DNA of 64,000 bases from NCBI RefSeq assembly GCF_038618305.1, contig NZ_CP152017.1, positions 597,501 to 661,500 on the forward strand. The letters run 5' to 3'. Shown here one piece after another: positions 27,745 through 36,677 of the stretch. The number at the start of each line of letters is the position of its first letter. Positions within the stretch are counted from its first letter, which is position 1. The stretch comes from Sporosarcina sp. FSL K6-2383 (GTDB lineage Bacteria > Bacillota > Bacilli > Bacillales_A > Planococcaceae). Position numbers and translations under genes: made by a program. The notes beneath the pieces are model-generated. The model saw nothing but the letters and a program-made list of their open reading frames with translations, did not search any database and had not been told where the DNA came from.

Positions 27745-28221
27745 TTAATCTGCCTTTGATACCAAGACGATTCCTTCCATATTCGTAAGGTCGTCTAACC
27801 CTTTTACAATTTCACCTAACTTAATAAGCCCAGTAGAGTATTGGAAATCCTTATAATAAAATGCAAGCCCATTCCACGGTGCATAGTAGGCAAAATCTCC
27901 AAGGTTCGGCTCATAGCCAAAATTACCTTCTGGCTTAGGTAAGGGCTTTACTAAATCTGTTACTTTTTCAGTGTGTGTGTAATCCTTGAATTCAAATTCT
28001 AAAGGAAGACGATCATAAAATGCATTGGCGGAAGGATTGTTTTTAAGTATTACTAAAATCTCTTTGTCGGCAAATTCCAATCGTATTTTTTTCTCTACAT
28101 TTCTTGTAAGCAATTGTGGTTCCTCCTTGATATCGGGTGAAACTTCCTTTTGACTGAAAAGAATTATGAAAAATAAGGCGATCATTGTTAAAATAATTAA
28201 AGCGATACTTAACTTCTTCAA
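27745..28221 (-). CDS. Membrane-anchored cyclophilin-like fold protein
   Basis: 158 residues. N-terminal membrane anchor (LSIALIILTMIALFFIILF), then an extracytoplasmic domain with KIRLEFADKEILVIL, NPSANAFYDRLPLEFEFKDY and YYAPWNGLAFYYKD, the pattern of the bacterial cyclophilin-like family often placed beside oxidoreductases. Family function unknown. TTG start immediately after the TAA of the acetyltransferase gene, so translation is probably coupled. Confidence 0.82.
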   Translation of the reverse strand: MKKLSIALIILTMIALFFIILFSQKEVSPDIKEEPQLLTRNVEKKIRLEFADKEILVILKNNPSANAFYDRLPLEFEFKDYTHTEKVTDLVKPLPKPEGNFGYEPNLGDFAYYAPWNGLAFYYKDFQYSTGLIKLGEIVKGLDDLTNMEGIVLVSKAD

Positions 28222-28791
28222 TTACTTTATTTCCTTCATAAATTTAGCAGGGACGCCTGCAACGACAGTGTTTTCTGGAACATCCTTTGTGACAACTGCT
28301 CCTGCGGCCACAACAGAGTTGTCACCAATCGTCACGCCGGGGAGGATTGTTGCGTTTGATCCAATCCAGACATTCTTCCCAATGACAACTGGAGAGGGAA
28401 ATGTTGTGTTTCTCGTCTCTAAATCCAACCCGTGATTAAGTGTAGCAATTGCGACGTTCATGCCAATCATTGAACCGTCCCCTATACGAATTCCACCCCT
28501 ATCCTGGAATGAGCACCCTGTGTTTAAAAACACATTTTTTCCAAAGGTAATGTTCTTGCCGAAGTCTGTATGAAATGGTGGAAAACACATAAATGAAGGA
28601 TCTACTTTGTTGCCCGTAAGTTCACTAAAAATGTCTACGATTTCTTCTCTAGAATGAGAGGATGTATTTAATTGCGTCGTTATCCTTATGGCTTCATAGC
28701 TATTTTGAATTAATAGCCCATGTAATTCTTTATCCTCCCCTGTTATTGGATTTCCTTGCTTACAAAACTCAATAAAATCATCCATATTCAT
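28222..28791 (-). CDS. Hexapeptide-repeat sugar O-acetyltransferase
   Basis: 189 residues of the maltose/galactoside acetyltransferase group (left-handed beta-helix). Visible: FPPFHTDFGKNITFGKNVFLN, catalytic His in IATLNHGLDLETR, and hexapeptides VWIGSNATILPGVTIG and AAGAVVTKDVPENT. First gene of the operon with a promoter at 28831-28859; ATG follows AAGGTGG. Confidence 0.9.
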   Translation of the reverse strand: MNMDDFIEFCKQGNPITGEDKELHGLLIQNSYEAIRITTQLNTSSHSREEIVDIFSELTGNKVDPSFMCFPPFHTDFGKNITFGKNVFLNTGCSFQDRGGIRIGDGSMIGMNVAIATLNHGLDLETRNTTFPSPVVIGKNVWIGSNATILPGVTIGDNSVVAAGAVVTKDVPENTVVAGVPAKFMKEIK

Positions 28792-28830
28792 TTTTATAAA
28801 CCACCTTTTAATGTTTTTTGTATTTATTCA

Positions 28831-28859
28831 ATTGTAAAATGATATGATTAAGAAAACAA
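28831..28859 (-). promoter_or_regulatory. Promoter of acetyltransferase-OYE operon
   Basis: On the minus strand TTGTTT (28859-28854), a 17-nt spacer and TACAAT (28836-28831) form a plausible sigma-A promoter 40 nt upstream of the first gene. Confidence 0.55.
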
Positions 28860-28882
28860 ATACCTATAACAAATGCACTCGT

Positions 28883-28897
28883 ATGCCAATCGGGCAT
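28883..28897. promoter_or_regulatory. LysR-type box (T-N11-A dyad)
   Basis: ATGCCAATCGGGCAT is a 5-bp-arm dyad carrying the T-N11-A pattern of LysR-type operators, 16 nt upstream of the lysR start in the divergent region. Candidate autoregulatory site. Confidence 0.6.
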
Positions 28898-28913
28898 GGG
28901 AAAGGAGGTTAAC

Positions 28914-29801
28914 ATGGAAATTCGAGTGTTACGCTATTTTATTGCTGTGGCCAATGAGCGCAGCATTTCAAAAGCGGCTGAATCGCTGCATTTAACGCAA
29001 CCGACTCTTTCTCGCCAGCTCAAAGAATTGGAAGAACGATTAGAAACGACTTTATTTATTCGTGGTAATCGTGAAATTATACTCACAGAATCAGGTCATT
29101 ATTTACTTCAAAAAGCGAAAGAAATACTTGCTTTAGTTGATCGAACTGAACAAAATCTAAGTAAATCCTCTGAAGATATTCATGGTGAAATTGCAATTGG
29201 TTGTGGTGAGACGGAAGGCATGCGTATTATTGCGAAGACTTTTCATAGACTGCAAACCAAGCATCCCAATATTACCTTTCACCTTTATAGTGGTAATGGA
29301 GATGATGTTTCAGAACGATTAGAAAAAGGCTTACTCGACTTTGGAGTATTCATCGATCCTACCGACAAAAATCAATATGACTTCATTAAACTTCCTTATC
29401 AAGATCGTTGGGGAATTCTCATGCGACGCGATAGCCCACTTGCGCAGAAGGATGTTATACATCCGAGTGACATCGTCGATCAGCCACTCCTAGTATCCCG
29501 TCAAAGTATTGTGGATAATCAGCTTTCTGGTTGGCTTGGTCGAAGTATTAACCAGAACCCAATTGTTGCAACCTATAATCTTATTTTTAACGCTGCAATT
29601 ATGGTCGAAGAAGGTTTGGGGTATGCTTTATGTTTAGATCAATTGATCGATACATCATCTAATCAAACACTTCAATTTGTACCATTCGCCCCGCCATTGA
29701 AAGCTAATTTAAATCTTGCTTGGAAGAAAAACCAAGCATTATCACCTGCAAGTCAAGCATTCTTACAGGAATTGCGACATGATTTAACTAATTTGTTGTG
29801 A
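28914..29801 (+). CDS. LysR-family transcriptional regulator
   Basis: 295 residues from ATG 28914 after AAAGGAGG; an upstream in-frame start at 28896 lies inside the operator. HTH: SISKAAESLHLTQPTLSRQLKELEERL, followed by a typical effector domain. Divergent from the acetyltransferase/cyclophilin-like/OYE operon, whose expression it probably controls. The PQQ-type dehydrogenase gene follows after 19 nt and may be co-transcribed. Confidence 0.9.
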   Translation: MEIRVLRYFIAVANERSISKAAESLHLTQPTLSRQLKELEERLETTLFIRGNREIILTESGHYLLQKAKEILALVDRTEQNLSKSSEDIHGEIAIGCGETEGMRIIAKTFHRLQTKHPNITFHLYSGNGDDVSERLEKGLLDFGVFIDPTDKNQYDFIKLPYQDRWGILMRRDSPLAQKDVIHPSDIVDQPLLVSRQSIVDNQLSGWLGRSINQNPIVATYNLIFNAAIMVEEGLGYALCLDQLIDTSSNQTLQFVPFAPPLKANLNLAWKKNQALSPASQAFLQELRHDLTNLL

Positions 29802-29820
29802 AAGGTTGAGGTGATTGGAC

Positions 29821-30894
29821 TTGAAAAAAATTTTAGCAATCTCTTTGTTAGCAACCCTTCTCATCGCAGGATGTTCCGAAAATGAACAACAAGATCCTTT
29901 GGAAGAACGGACAAGTTCTACGGATGAGCAGGAAAATCAAAAACTAGCAATAATTGCAGAAAATCTTGTGGCTCCTTGGTCTATTGCTAAAGTTGGCAGT
30001 ACATTCTATATGACGGAAAGAACAGGAAATATCGTGAAAATAGAAAATGGAGAAACGGAACGGCAAAGCGTAGAACTAGAGAAAGAACTAGCGACAGCTT
30101 CAGAGGCGGGGTTATTAGGGTTTGTGTTAGCCCCGGATTTTCTGGAATCGAATCGAGCCTATGCATATTACACATATCGAGACAATGCCGGACAATTTAA
30201 CCGTATGATTACACTGCGCTTAGAGGATAATGGTTGGCAGGAAGAGAATTTGCTTCTCGATAAAATCCCAAGTGGTTCCTATCATCATGGGGGTAGACTT
30301 AAAATTGGACCTGACGGAAAACTGTACGCAACGGCGGGTGATGCATCTGAGCCTGGACTAGCACAAGATACCGATTCATTAGGTGGAAAAATTTTAAGAA
30401 TGAATCTTGATGGGTCTGTTCCAAGCGATAACCCATTTCAAAATTCTTACATCTATAGTTATGGGCACCGAAATCCTCAAGGGCTTGCTTGGTCGCCTGA
30501 CGGTACGCTATATGCAAGCGAGCACGGTAACTCCGCAAATGATGAAATCAATCAAATAGAAGGCGGTCAAAATTACGGTTGGCCGACTATTGAAGGCCAT
30601 GAGGAACAAGAAGGTATGGTTTCGCCGCTATTCACTTCCGGAGAGGAAGCAACTTGGGCACCATCTGGAATGGGCTATTATAACGGTAATTTGTACGTGG
30701 CGGCATTGAGAGGAACGGCAATAATAGGGTTCAATCCTGAAACAGGTAAACAATGGGAAGTCATCACTGAACTCGGTAGAATTCGGGATGTGCTCATTGA
30801 AGATAATTACCTTTATTTCATCACGAATAATACAGATGGGCGTGGTGCTCCACAGGAAAATGATGATAAGCTATATAGAATTGAACTAAAATGA
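29821..30894 (+). CDS. PQQ-type sugar dehydrogenase lipoprotein
   Basis: 357 residues from TTG 29821, 7 nt after GAGGTGA. Lipoprotein signal ISLLATLLIAGC with lipidated Cys near residue 17. Six-bladed beta-propeller of the GSDH/YliI family: LVAPWSIAKVG, HHGGRLKIGPDGKLYATAGD, YSYGHRNPQGLAWSPDG, SEHGNSANDEIN and GQNYGWP. Acts outside the membrane on aldose sugars in characterised relatives. No PQQ-synthesis genes are nearby, so cofactor supply is unknown. Confidence 0.9.
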   Translation: MKKILAISLLATLLIAGCSENEQQDPLEERTSSTDEQENQKLAIIAENLVAPWSIAKVGSTFYMTERTGNIVKIENGETERQSVELEKELATASEAGLLGFVLAPDFLESNRAYAYYTYRDNAGQFNRMITLRLEDNGWQEENLLLDKIPSGSYHHGGRLKIGPDGKLYATAGDASEPGLAQDTDSLGGKILRMNLDGSVPSDNPFQNSYIYSYGHRNPQGLAWSPDGTLYASEHGNSANDEINQIEGGQNYGWPTIEGHEEQEGMVSPLFTSGEEATWAPSGMGYYNGNLYVAALRGTAIIGFNPETGKQWEVITELGRIRDVLIEDNYLYFITNNTDGRGAPQENDDKLYRIELK

Positions 30895-30900
30895 AAGAAT

Positions 30901-30953
30901 ATACAAAGGGAGCTGAATTGTCGTGTGTGAAGACAAATCACTCCCTTTTGTAT
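30901..30953 (+). terminator. Terminator after sugar dehydrogenase
   Basis: Stem ATACAAAGGGAG / CTCCCTTTTGTAT around a long loop, 6 nt after the stop. Fair stem, no long T-run beyond the arm. Confidence 0.5.
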
Positions 30954-30969
30954 AAGCGTTAAATCTATT

Positions 30970-31157
30970 GCGCCTCGGCGTAATTGCGTTGGGATTTTGA
31001 ATTGAGCTTGCTCAATTAACACCCTTCAAAATCCCTAACATCCGCCGGAGGCTTAACTTGAATCAGCAGGGATTTTGAACTTCCTCTGATTGAAATGCTT
31101 TTCTGGCATTCATCCTGCCACTTATAGAAGTGGAGGACTTCTGCTGAATCAAGTTAG
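30970..31157 (+). repeat. Dispersed two-hairpin repeat element, copy B (expanded)
   Basis: Carries GCCTCGGCG (30972-30980) and CATCCGCCGGAGGC (ending 31052) with an extra hairpin GGGATTTTGAA / TTCAAAATCCC inserted in the loop. The second part is TTAACTTGAATCAGCA (31053-) and TGCTGAATCAAGTTAG (31142-31157), again inverted. The far end overlaps the stop of the TetR gene. Confidence 0.75.
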
Positions 31158-31732
31158 ATTTGTTCGCTAGTAGACCCAAAATCTATCCCAGAAATAATAT
31201 AAGGAATGGCTAATTTGATAAATTCCTCTGGTGGTAGCTGCTTACTATTTCTTTTCCATTCTACAGAAGCTCCATACATTCCCCAGCTTAATAGGACGGC
31301 CGTTACTTTTAGTGCTTCATCTTCTTCAGAATTATGTTGTGTTAACAGCATTTTATAAAAAATGATTTCAAGCTGTTCCCGAATGATACGGGCAATGGTA
31401 TCTTCGTATCCTCTATGACAGCGATTGGATAATGACTTTTGAAAATTTGTGATGGCTTTAAAGATGTCAACCAACACTTCTTCATTTAACTCGTTATTTT
31501 GGTAGTAATCAAAATCTAAATTAACTAACAAAACTTCTGATAATACCTTTTCCAATAAGTCGTATATATCTTCAAAATGATAATAGAACGTGGCGCGATT
31601 AATCATAGCCTCAGCAGTAATATCCTTAACGGTAATATCCTTAAATTCTTTTTCACCCGAAAGCTCCATAAAAGAATCCATAATTAATTTGCGGGTTCGT
31701 TGAACTCGAGGATCAGTCTTTGGTTGAGTCAT
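31154..31732 (-). CDS. TetR/AcrR-family regulator
   Basis: 192 residues. N-terminal HTH in RTRKLIMDSFMELSGEKEFKD...INRATFYYHFEDIYDLLEKV; the C-terminal ligand domain is all-helical and divergent, as usual. Divergent from the DsbA/SpxH-like gene, with a palindrome between them, so it is likely its repressor and possibly autoregulated. Start ATG follows GGAGGAGATTGGC. Confidence 0.88.
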   Translation of the reverse strand: MTQPKTDPRVQRTRKLIMDSFMELSGEKEFKDITVKDITAEAMINRATFYYHFEDIYDLLEKVLSEVLLVNLDFDYYQNNELNEEVLVDIFKAITNFQKSLSNRCHRGYEDTIARIIREQLEIIFYKMLLTQHNSEEDEALKVTAVLLSWGMYGASVEWKRNSKQLPPEEFIKLAIPYIISGIDFGSTSEQI

Positions 31733-31827
31733 GCCAATCTCCTCCTACTTTTCAAACAGATTCTTCAATGTGTTGGATAAACGACATTTTCGCTGAACTA
31801 TTGGTGTTGGTACTTGTAATTATGGTC

Positions 31828-31842
31828 TACAATTCAATTGTA
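31828..31842. promoter_or_regulatory. Palindromic operator, TetR candidate
   Basis: TACAATT-C-AATTGTA is a perfect 7-bp-arm inverted repeat in the divergent region between the TetR and DsbA-like genes, 40 nt before the latter's start. Confidence 0.6.
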
Positions 31843-31881
31843 AGCAAATACTTAACTTTCAAAGAAATGAGGAGACATAAA

Positions 31882-32808
31882 TTGAACAATAATAATATGA
31901 TGTGTGATTTAGAAACAGGTGTATGTGGAGTAGCAGGGGAAGAGGAAATGGAAATCATTGATTTTAACCAACCAGAAAAAAATATTAATCTTTATTATGT
32001 GACGGACCCTATTTGTTCTCATTGCTGGGCAATTGAACCGACATTCCGTCGCTTTACAGAGCAATATGGTCACCATTTCAACATGCACACGGTTATGGGT
32101 GGGTTACTGGAAAAATGGCATGATGGACCCATCGATCCTGCTAATGGAATTCATAAACCAGCCGACGTTGCGGGTCACTGGAGGGAAGTTGGAGAGCACT
32201 CAAGAATGCCAATTGACGGTAGCTTAATGATTGATAATCCAGTTCAATCCTCTTACCCAGCCTCTCGTGTATTTAAAGTGATCCAAAAAAATCATAATGA
32301 TGCAATTGCATTTGACTATTTGCGTCGTGCGAGAGAAGAACTTTTTGCATTTAATAAAAATATTTCAGATGAATCCGTTCTGATTGATATCGTCAATAAA
32401 ATGGGTCTTGATGGGGAAGCGATTGTTAAAGAAGCTGAACAACCAATTGGACAACAATTATTGAATGAAGATTTTGCTCTAGTTAGAAATTTAGGTGCCA
32501 GAGGTTTTCCTACAATTATTATGATGAATGAGGAAAATAAGGGTGTAAAAATTGTTGGCGGACGTCCGTTTGAATACTATGTTGACGGATTAAAACAAGT
32601 GCTGGGCAAGGAAGATCTTCAACCAAAACAACAACCATCTCTTTCTAGCTTGCTTGAAAAAGAAAAATTACTATTTTCTAAGGAAATTGAAGTCATGTAT
32701 GATGTTGAGCAATCAGATATTCACTCTTTTATCGAAAAAGAGCTTACAACAGATAGCTATCAAACAAAGGAAATTCTAGGGGAATCCTACTTTACAACTA
32801 CTAAATAA
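31882..32808 (+). CDS. DsbA-family thiol protein, SpxH (YjbH)-like
   Basis: 308 residues from TTG 31882, which follows GAGGAGA; the open frame extends to 31720 but overlaps the TetR gene. After a short Cys-containing leader (MMCDLETGVCGVAGEEE) comes a thioredoxin-fold domain with the active site DPICSHCWAIEP (CxxC), and NLGARGFPTIIMM with the cis-Pro. Resembles YjbH/SpxH, the ClpXP adaptor that delivers Spx for degradation, and FrnE-type DsbA proteins. It is cytoplasmic, with no signal peptide. Probably an accessory paralogue, since the usual yjbI neighbour is absent. Confidence 0.82.
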   Translation: MNNNNMMCDLETGVCGVAGEEEMEIIDFNQPEKNINLYYVTDPICSHCWAIEPTFRRFTEQYGHHFNMHTVMGGLLEKWHDGPIDPANGIHKPADVAGHWREVGEHSRMPIDGSLMIDNPVQSSYPASRVFKVIQKNHNDAIAFDYLRRAREELFAFNKNISDESVLIDIVNKMGLDGEAIVKEAEQPIGQQLLNEDFALVRNLGARGFPTIIMMNEENKGVKIVGGRPFEYYVDGLKQVLGKEDLQPKQQPSLSSLLEKEKLLFSKEIEVMYDVEQSDIHSFIEKELTTDSYQTKEILGESYFTTTK

Positions 32809-32824
32809 TTGGAGGGAAATGACG

Positions 32825-33130
32825 ATGGCATACGTACTACAAGTAGATTTTAAAATGAATGGGCCATTCGGAGATGAAATGGCCGAGGCGTTTACTGATT
32901 TAGCAAAAAGCATCAATGAAGAAGAGGGCTTCATGTGGAAAATTTGGACGGAAAGCCCTGAAACAAATGAAGCCGGTGGAATTTATATTTTCGAAACAAA
33001 AGAAACAGCCGAAAAGTATTTAGATATGCACACGAAAAGATTAGCTGGCTTCGGAGTTACAGACGTCAACGCCAAAATATTTGCCATCAATTCTAAACTG
33101 ACTGAGATTACCAAAGGACCGATAAAATAA
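32825..33130 (+). CDS. YdhR-like putative monooxygenase
   Basis: 101 residues from ATG 32825, 8 nt after GGAGGG. Small ferredoxin-like alpha/beta barrel protein: VLQVDFKMNGPFGDEM, EEGFMWKIWTESPETNEAGGIYIFETKETAEKYLDMHTKRL, the YdhR pattern. Family members are proposed monooxygenases for aromatic compounds, but none has a firm substrate. Sixteen nt after the DsbA-like gene, so one operon. Confidence 0.85.
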   Translation: MAYVLQVDFKMNGPFGDEMAEAFTDLAKSINEEEGFMWKIWTESPETNEAGGIYIFETKETAEKYLDMHTKRLAGFGVTDVNAKIFAINSKLTEITKGPIK

Positions 33131-33263
33131 TCTTAAGAATGGGCTGTCTAGGGAATCAGTTTCACTGACTTGCTGGACAACCCCTATTCAAAAAACAGCA
33201 CGGTTATTTTAAATAGAAGTTATTCAATTTAAGAAAGCGACCAAAAGCGTCTATATATAGAGC

Positions 33264-33297
33264 GGCCTAATATTTAATTAGGTCATTTTTTATTTAA
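33264..33297 (+). terminator. Terminator after YdhR-like gene
   Basis: GGCCTAATA / ATTAGGTC hairpin followed by ATTTTTTATTT. An outer pair AACAGCACGG (33194-33203) and CCGTGTTGTT (33305-33314) plus T7 encloses it, so the whole 33190-33320 stretch could fold as a nested structure. Confidence 0.65.
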
Positions 33298-33387
33298 TCA
33301 ACAGCCGTGTTGTTTTTTTATGGATAGTTTAGAAGGGAGATATTATGTACAATACTAGATAGATAAGCAAGTAGTGAGGTGAATAGT

Positions 33388-33966
33388 ATGGCAAGGGAAC
33401 GGAAATTTACAGATGCGGAGTTGTTTGCTGCTACTAAAGTGATATTCATTAGAGATGGCTATGATTCATTTACCTTTAGTAAATTGTCGACTGTTTTAAA
33501 CGTATCTAGAGGAAGTATCTATAAGTATTATGAAAATAAAGATGAACTAATAGCGGAATTTCTTATGTTCGAGATGAACCATTTTCTAAATGAGTTTAAT
33601 ACACTTGATAAAGAGGCGGATTTTCAAACTCAATTTCAAGTGCTAATTGATTTTATTTTTGAGTATAATAATAGCAATCATATTTTAGATATTATTAAAC
33701 AAATTCAGGTCAATTCAACAAGGACGATAGAAGATGCTACGCAATCTAGACTAAGTGAGTACTATGTTGATATGTATAAGCAATTCCAAGGATTTGTCGA
33801 TGTAGGGAGAAAAGAAAAAGTGATTAAAAGTCATTTGCCGACAGCGATTTTATTAGGAATGATCTTTCAAACGATTGCAATACCCAATCATTTTGGTATT
33901 CCAAAAGAGGAATGGATTGCCTCCATAAAAGAAATATTATGTCACGGTATGTTCATAAATGAGTAA
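33388..33966 (+). CDS. TetR/AcrR-family regulator
   Basis: 192 residues from ATG 33388 after GAGGTGA. HTH region: FTDAELFAATKVIFIRDGYDSFTFSKLSTVLNVSRGSIYKYYENKDELIAE. It precedes an MMPL exporter gene by 88 nt, and two matching palindromes lie in between, so it very likely represses the exporter. Confidence 0.9.
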   Translation: MARERKFTDAELFAATKVIFIRDGYDSFTFSKLSTVLNVSRGSIYKYYENKDELIAEFLMFEMNHFLNEFNTLDKEADFQTQFQVLIDFIFEYNNSNHILDIIKQIQVNSTRTIEDATQSRLSEYYVDMYKQFQGFVDVGRKEKVIKSHLPTAILLGMIFQTIAIPNHFGIPKEEWIASIKEILCHGMFINE

Positions 33967-34027
33967 TTGACACAAGTGTCACCTTTAATGTTTAATGGTA
34001 ATATTATAAATGTGACACTTGTGTCAC
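33967..34027 (+). promoter_or_regulatory. Twin TetR operators before MMPL gene
   Basis: TGACACAAGTGTCA (33968-33981) and GTGACACTTGTGTCAC (34012-34027) are inverted repeats of the same GACAC/GTGTC arms; the centres are 45 bp apart. The first overlaps a TTGACA, and AT-rich -10 candidates lie between them. The second covers the leader just before the ribosome site. Confidence 0.8.
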
Positions 34028-34054
34028 TAACCTTGTTTATTGGAGAGTGAAATC

Positions 34055-36148
34055 ATGAAGATGGTCATACGCCACGTCACAGATTTTGTCACTACAAAAA
34101 AGGGAATGTGGATGACACTAGGAATTTGGTTAGCAATTACTGTATTGCTGGCTGTATTTGCTCCGAGTGCGAGTGAGTACAAAGTGTCGAGTGTCCAATC
34201 TCTACCGGACGATGCACAATCTGTTATTGCGAAAGAGAAGATTGATGAACACTTTAAAGGTGCTGAAAGTATTCCAGGCATTCTCGTTCTGCAATCGGAA
34301 AATGGGGAAATTAAACCAGAAGTTATTGGTGAGGTACTAGATAATGTGGGTGCTACTGAAATCAATGGTTTAAAAGAGATGCTACCTTTTAGTAGTCTAC
34401 CACCACAGGCTCTCACAAGTTTTTTCTCGGAAAATAAAGAGACAGTGGTCATCCCTTTAAGTTTTGATCCATCGTTAGATACGAAAGAATTAGAGGTCAG
34501 TGTAGAGAAGATAAAAGGTATCGTTCAAGAGCAAACGGACATGATAGTTTATATGACGGGTCCTGCCGGAATTGCAATTGATACTGTAAACTTATTTTCT
34601 AGAGCCGATCTTGTATTAATTTTATCAACGGTTGGCATTATTTTGATATTATTGATTGTTATTTATCGTTCGCCGTTACTCGCTTTGATTCCTCTATTAG
34701 CTACGGCATTTGTTTATGAAGTAGTGAACCAAATACTCGGTTTATTTGGTAAAGCGGGATTAGACTTAGCAAGTCAATCGACATCTATCATGTCCATTTT
34801 ATTATTTGCTGCCACAATTGACTATTCCTTATTTGTTTTTTCACGTTATCGAGAAGAACTGAAAAACTATGATAGTAAATATGATGCAATGAAGTGGGCA
34901 ATGCGTGAAACGGGAATCCCAGTATTTTTTGCCGGTGGTACTGTACTTGCTGCCATGCTTGTTCTATTTTTCGCGGAGTTCGGTGATTACCGTAACTTTG
35001 CACCAATCTTCGGAACGACGATGTTCGTTATTATGCTCGCTACCATTACATTAATCCCTGCGTTATTTACACTTTTCGGAAGAAAATCATTTTGGCCTAA
35101 AGTTCCGAAATTTGGAGATACAGAGGTGAAAACGAATACTTTGTGGAGCAGAATTGGTTCATTTATTGTGAAGAAACCTATTTTTTCTGCATTAGCAATA
35201 TTGGTCTTTTTATTGGTATCCGCTTTAAATATGTTCAATCTGGAATATGAATTTGATACGATCAAATCTTTCCCAAGTGATATGCCTTCTCGTGAAGGCT
35301 ATGAGATAATTGAAAAGGAATTTGAAAAGGGTGACCTTGCCCCAACAACTGTTTTATTTGAATCAAAGAATGAAGTCACACCTGAAGCACAAACAAGTTT
35401 AATGGAGACGTTAGCCAATCAAGACTTCGTAAACAATGTACGTCCAACTGGAGTCTCGGAGGATGGTTTAGCTATTCAGTATCAATTAACGTTTAAAGAT
35501 AGCCCTTACTCAGTTGAATCAATGAATGCACTAGAAAACATGCGAGAGAATGCAGCAATCCTTGTGCAGGATAGTCAGCTAGGGGGAGAATTACATTTTG
35601 CTGGGGAGACGGCAACTAAAGTGGATGATCGAGCGGTAAATGATCGTGATTTATTAATCATTGTGTTACTTGAAACAATCCTCATATTCATCATGCTCAT
35701 TTTCTTAACAAAATCATTTAAGATGCCTATTTATATGATGGGAACCATTTTGCTGTCATTTTTAGCAGCATTAGGTCTAGGGATGTTCTTGGCTAATTTA
35801 TTCTTTGATCTGGATACGATTAGTAATCGAGTTCCGCTATACTCATTCGTATTCTTAGTTGCACTCGGAATAGATTACAATATTATTTTAATCTCAAGAT
35901 TTATGGAAGAGCGTAAAAAACACTCAGTAAAAGAATCCGTTCAAATTGCAGTGGCCAATACAGGTGGGGTTATTTCTTCCGCAGGTATTTTGCTTGCAGC
36001 TACCTTCGCTGTGCTTATGACGCAACCCATGCAATTGTTGTTCACATTTGGATTTATCGTAGCAATAGGGATTCTCCTAGATACATTCTTAATTCGTGGA
36101 ATTCTACTGCCCGCATTAATCGTGTTGTTTGAAAAAGATAAAAAATAA
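34055..36148 (+). CDS. MMPL/RND-type exporter
   Basis: 697 residues from ATG 34055 after GGAGAGTG. Two repeats, each with a TM helix, a large extracytoplasmic loop and a bundle of about five TM helices. Family motifs: FAATIDYSLFVFSRYREEL near residues 258-276 and ALGIDYNIILISRFMEERK in the second half. Resembles YdfJ-type exporters. Proton-driven export of lipids or drugs is expected; substrate unknown. Under the TetR gene upstream. Confidence 0.92.
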   Translation: MKMVIRHVTDFVTTKKGMWMTLGIWLAITVLLAVFAPSASEYKVSSVQSLPDDAQSVIAKEKIDEHFKGAESIPGILVLQSENGEIKPEVIGEVLDNVGATEINGLKEMLPFSSLPPQALTSFFSENKETVVIPLSFDPSLDTKELEVSVEKIKGIVQEQTDMIVYMTGPAGIAIDTVNLFSRADLVLILSTVGIILILLIVIYRSPLLALIPLLATAFVYEVVNQILGLFGKAGLDLASQSTSIMSILLFAATIDYSLFVFSRYREELKNYDSKYDAMKWAMRETGIPVFFAGGTVLAAMLVLFFAEFGDYRNFAPIFGTTMFVIMLATITLIPALFTLFGRKSFWPKVPKFGDTEVKTNTLWSRIGSFIVKKPIFSALAILVFLLVSALNMFNLEYEFDTIKSFPSDMPSREGYEIIEKEFEKGDLAPTTVLFESKNEVTPEAQTSLMETLANQDFVNNVRPTGVSEDGLAIQYQLTFKDSPYSVESMNALENMRENAAILVQDSQLGGELHFAGETATKVDDRAVNDRDLLIIVLLETILIFIMLIFLTKSFKMPIYMMGTILLSFLAALGLGMFLANLFFDLDTISNRVPLYSFVFLVALGIDYNIILISRFMEERKKHSVKESVQIAVANTGGVISSAGILLAATFAVLMTQPMQLLFTFGFIVAIGILLDTFLIRGILLPALIVLFEKDKK

Positions 36149-36234
36149 CATAATCAATACTAGGTGCTCTGTGATCAATCGATTTTGGTTTGCTTTGGAT
36201 TGAACGACTTCTATACAATAACCGTACTGTTTTG

Positions 36235-36276
36235 CGTATAGGGATGCGACTTCGCCGCATCCCTATACGTTCTTTT
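36235..36276 (+). terminator. Terminator after MMPL gene
   Basis: A perfect 14-bp stem CGTATAGGGATGCG / CGCATCCCTATACG with a 7-nt loop is followed by TTCTTTT. Confidence 0.85.
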
Positions 36277-36381
36277 CGATAATCGTATGGTGGTCGTTTA
36301 TCCGTCGCTAACCAAAGGAAATACTACACCAAGCACCAATGCTTTTTGGGAACAAAGAATAGAGGATTTCTAACTTTATAA

Positions 36382-36677
36382 AAGCCGCCAAAGATGCAAT
36401 TTTGGCGGCTACTGCTATTCCTATCATGTTTCCAATTCTTATTTTAAATCATGTCACTTTCTTAGAAAAGTTAAGAAAAAATGCTTTGTTCAATGTGCAA
36501 TAGTTCCCGAAATTGTATCTTCGGGAACTTACACACTTTAACAATTTCATCACTTCTTTTCTTTCCCAGTACCTGTACTTTTCATTTGTGCATTGGAGGT
36601 TTACGACAGGCAATGATGCACAATAGGATAATCGAGAACGGTGTTGCCAGCGATGACGGAGTCATTGCTGGCAACAC
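36382..36677. other. Gene-free stretch with three strong hairpins
   Basis: Between 36277 and 36748 I see no convincing gene. Three dyads stand out: GCCGCCAAA / TTTGGCGGC type (36382-36411), GTTCCCGAA / TTCGGGAAC (36502-36528), and a 17-bp dyad starting GTGTTGCCAGCGATGAC (36641-36677). The last is close to the end of the HAD gene and may terminate that operon. Confidence 0.55.

Noticed and set aside
31720..31881. Extended N-terminus of the DsbA/SpxH-like protein
   Set aside because: It overlaps the divergent TetR gene and the operator; the TTG at 31882 has a good ribosome site.
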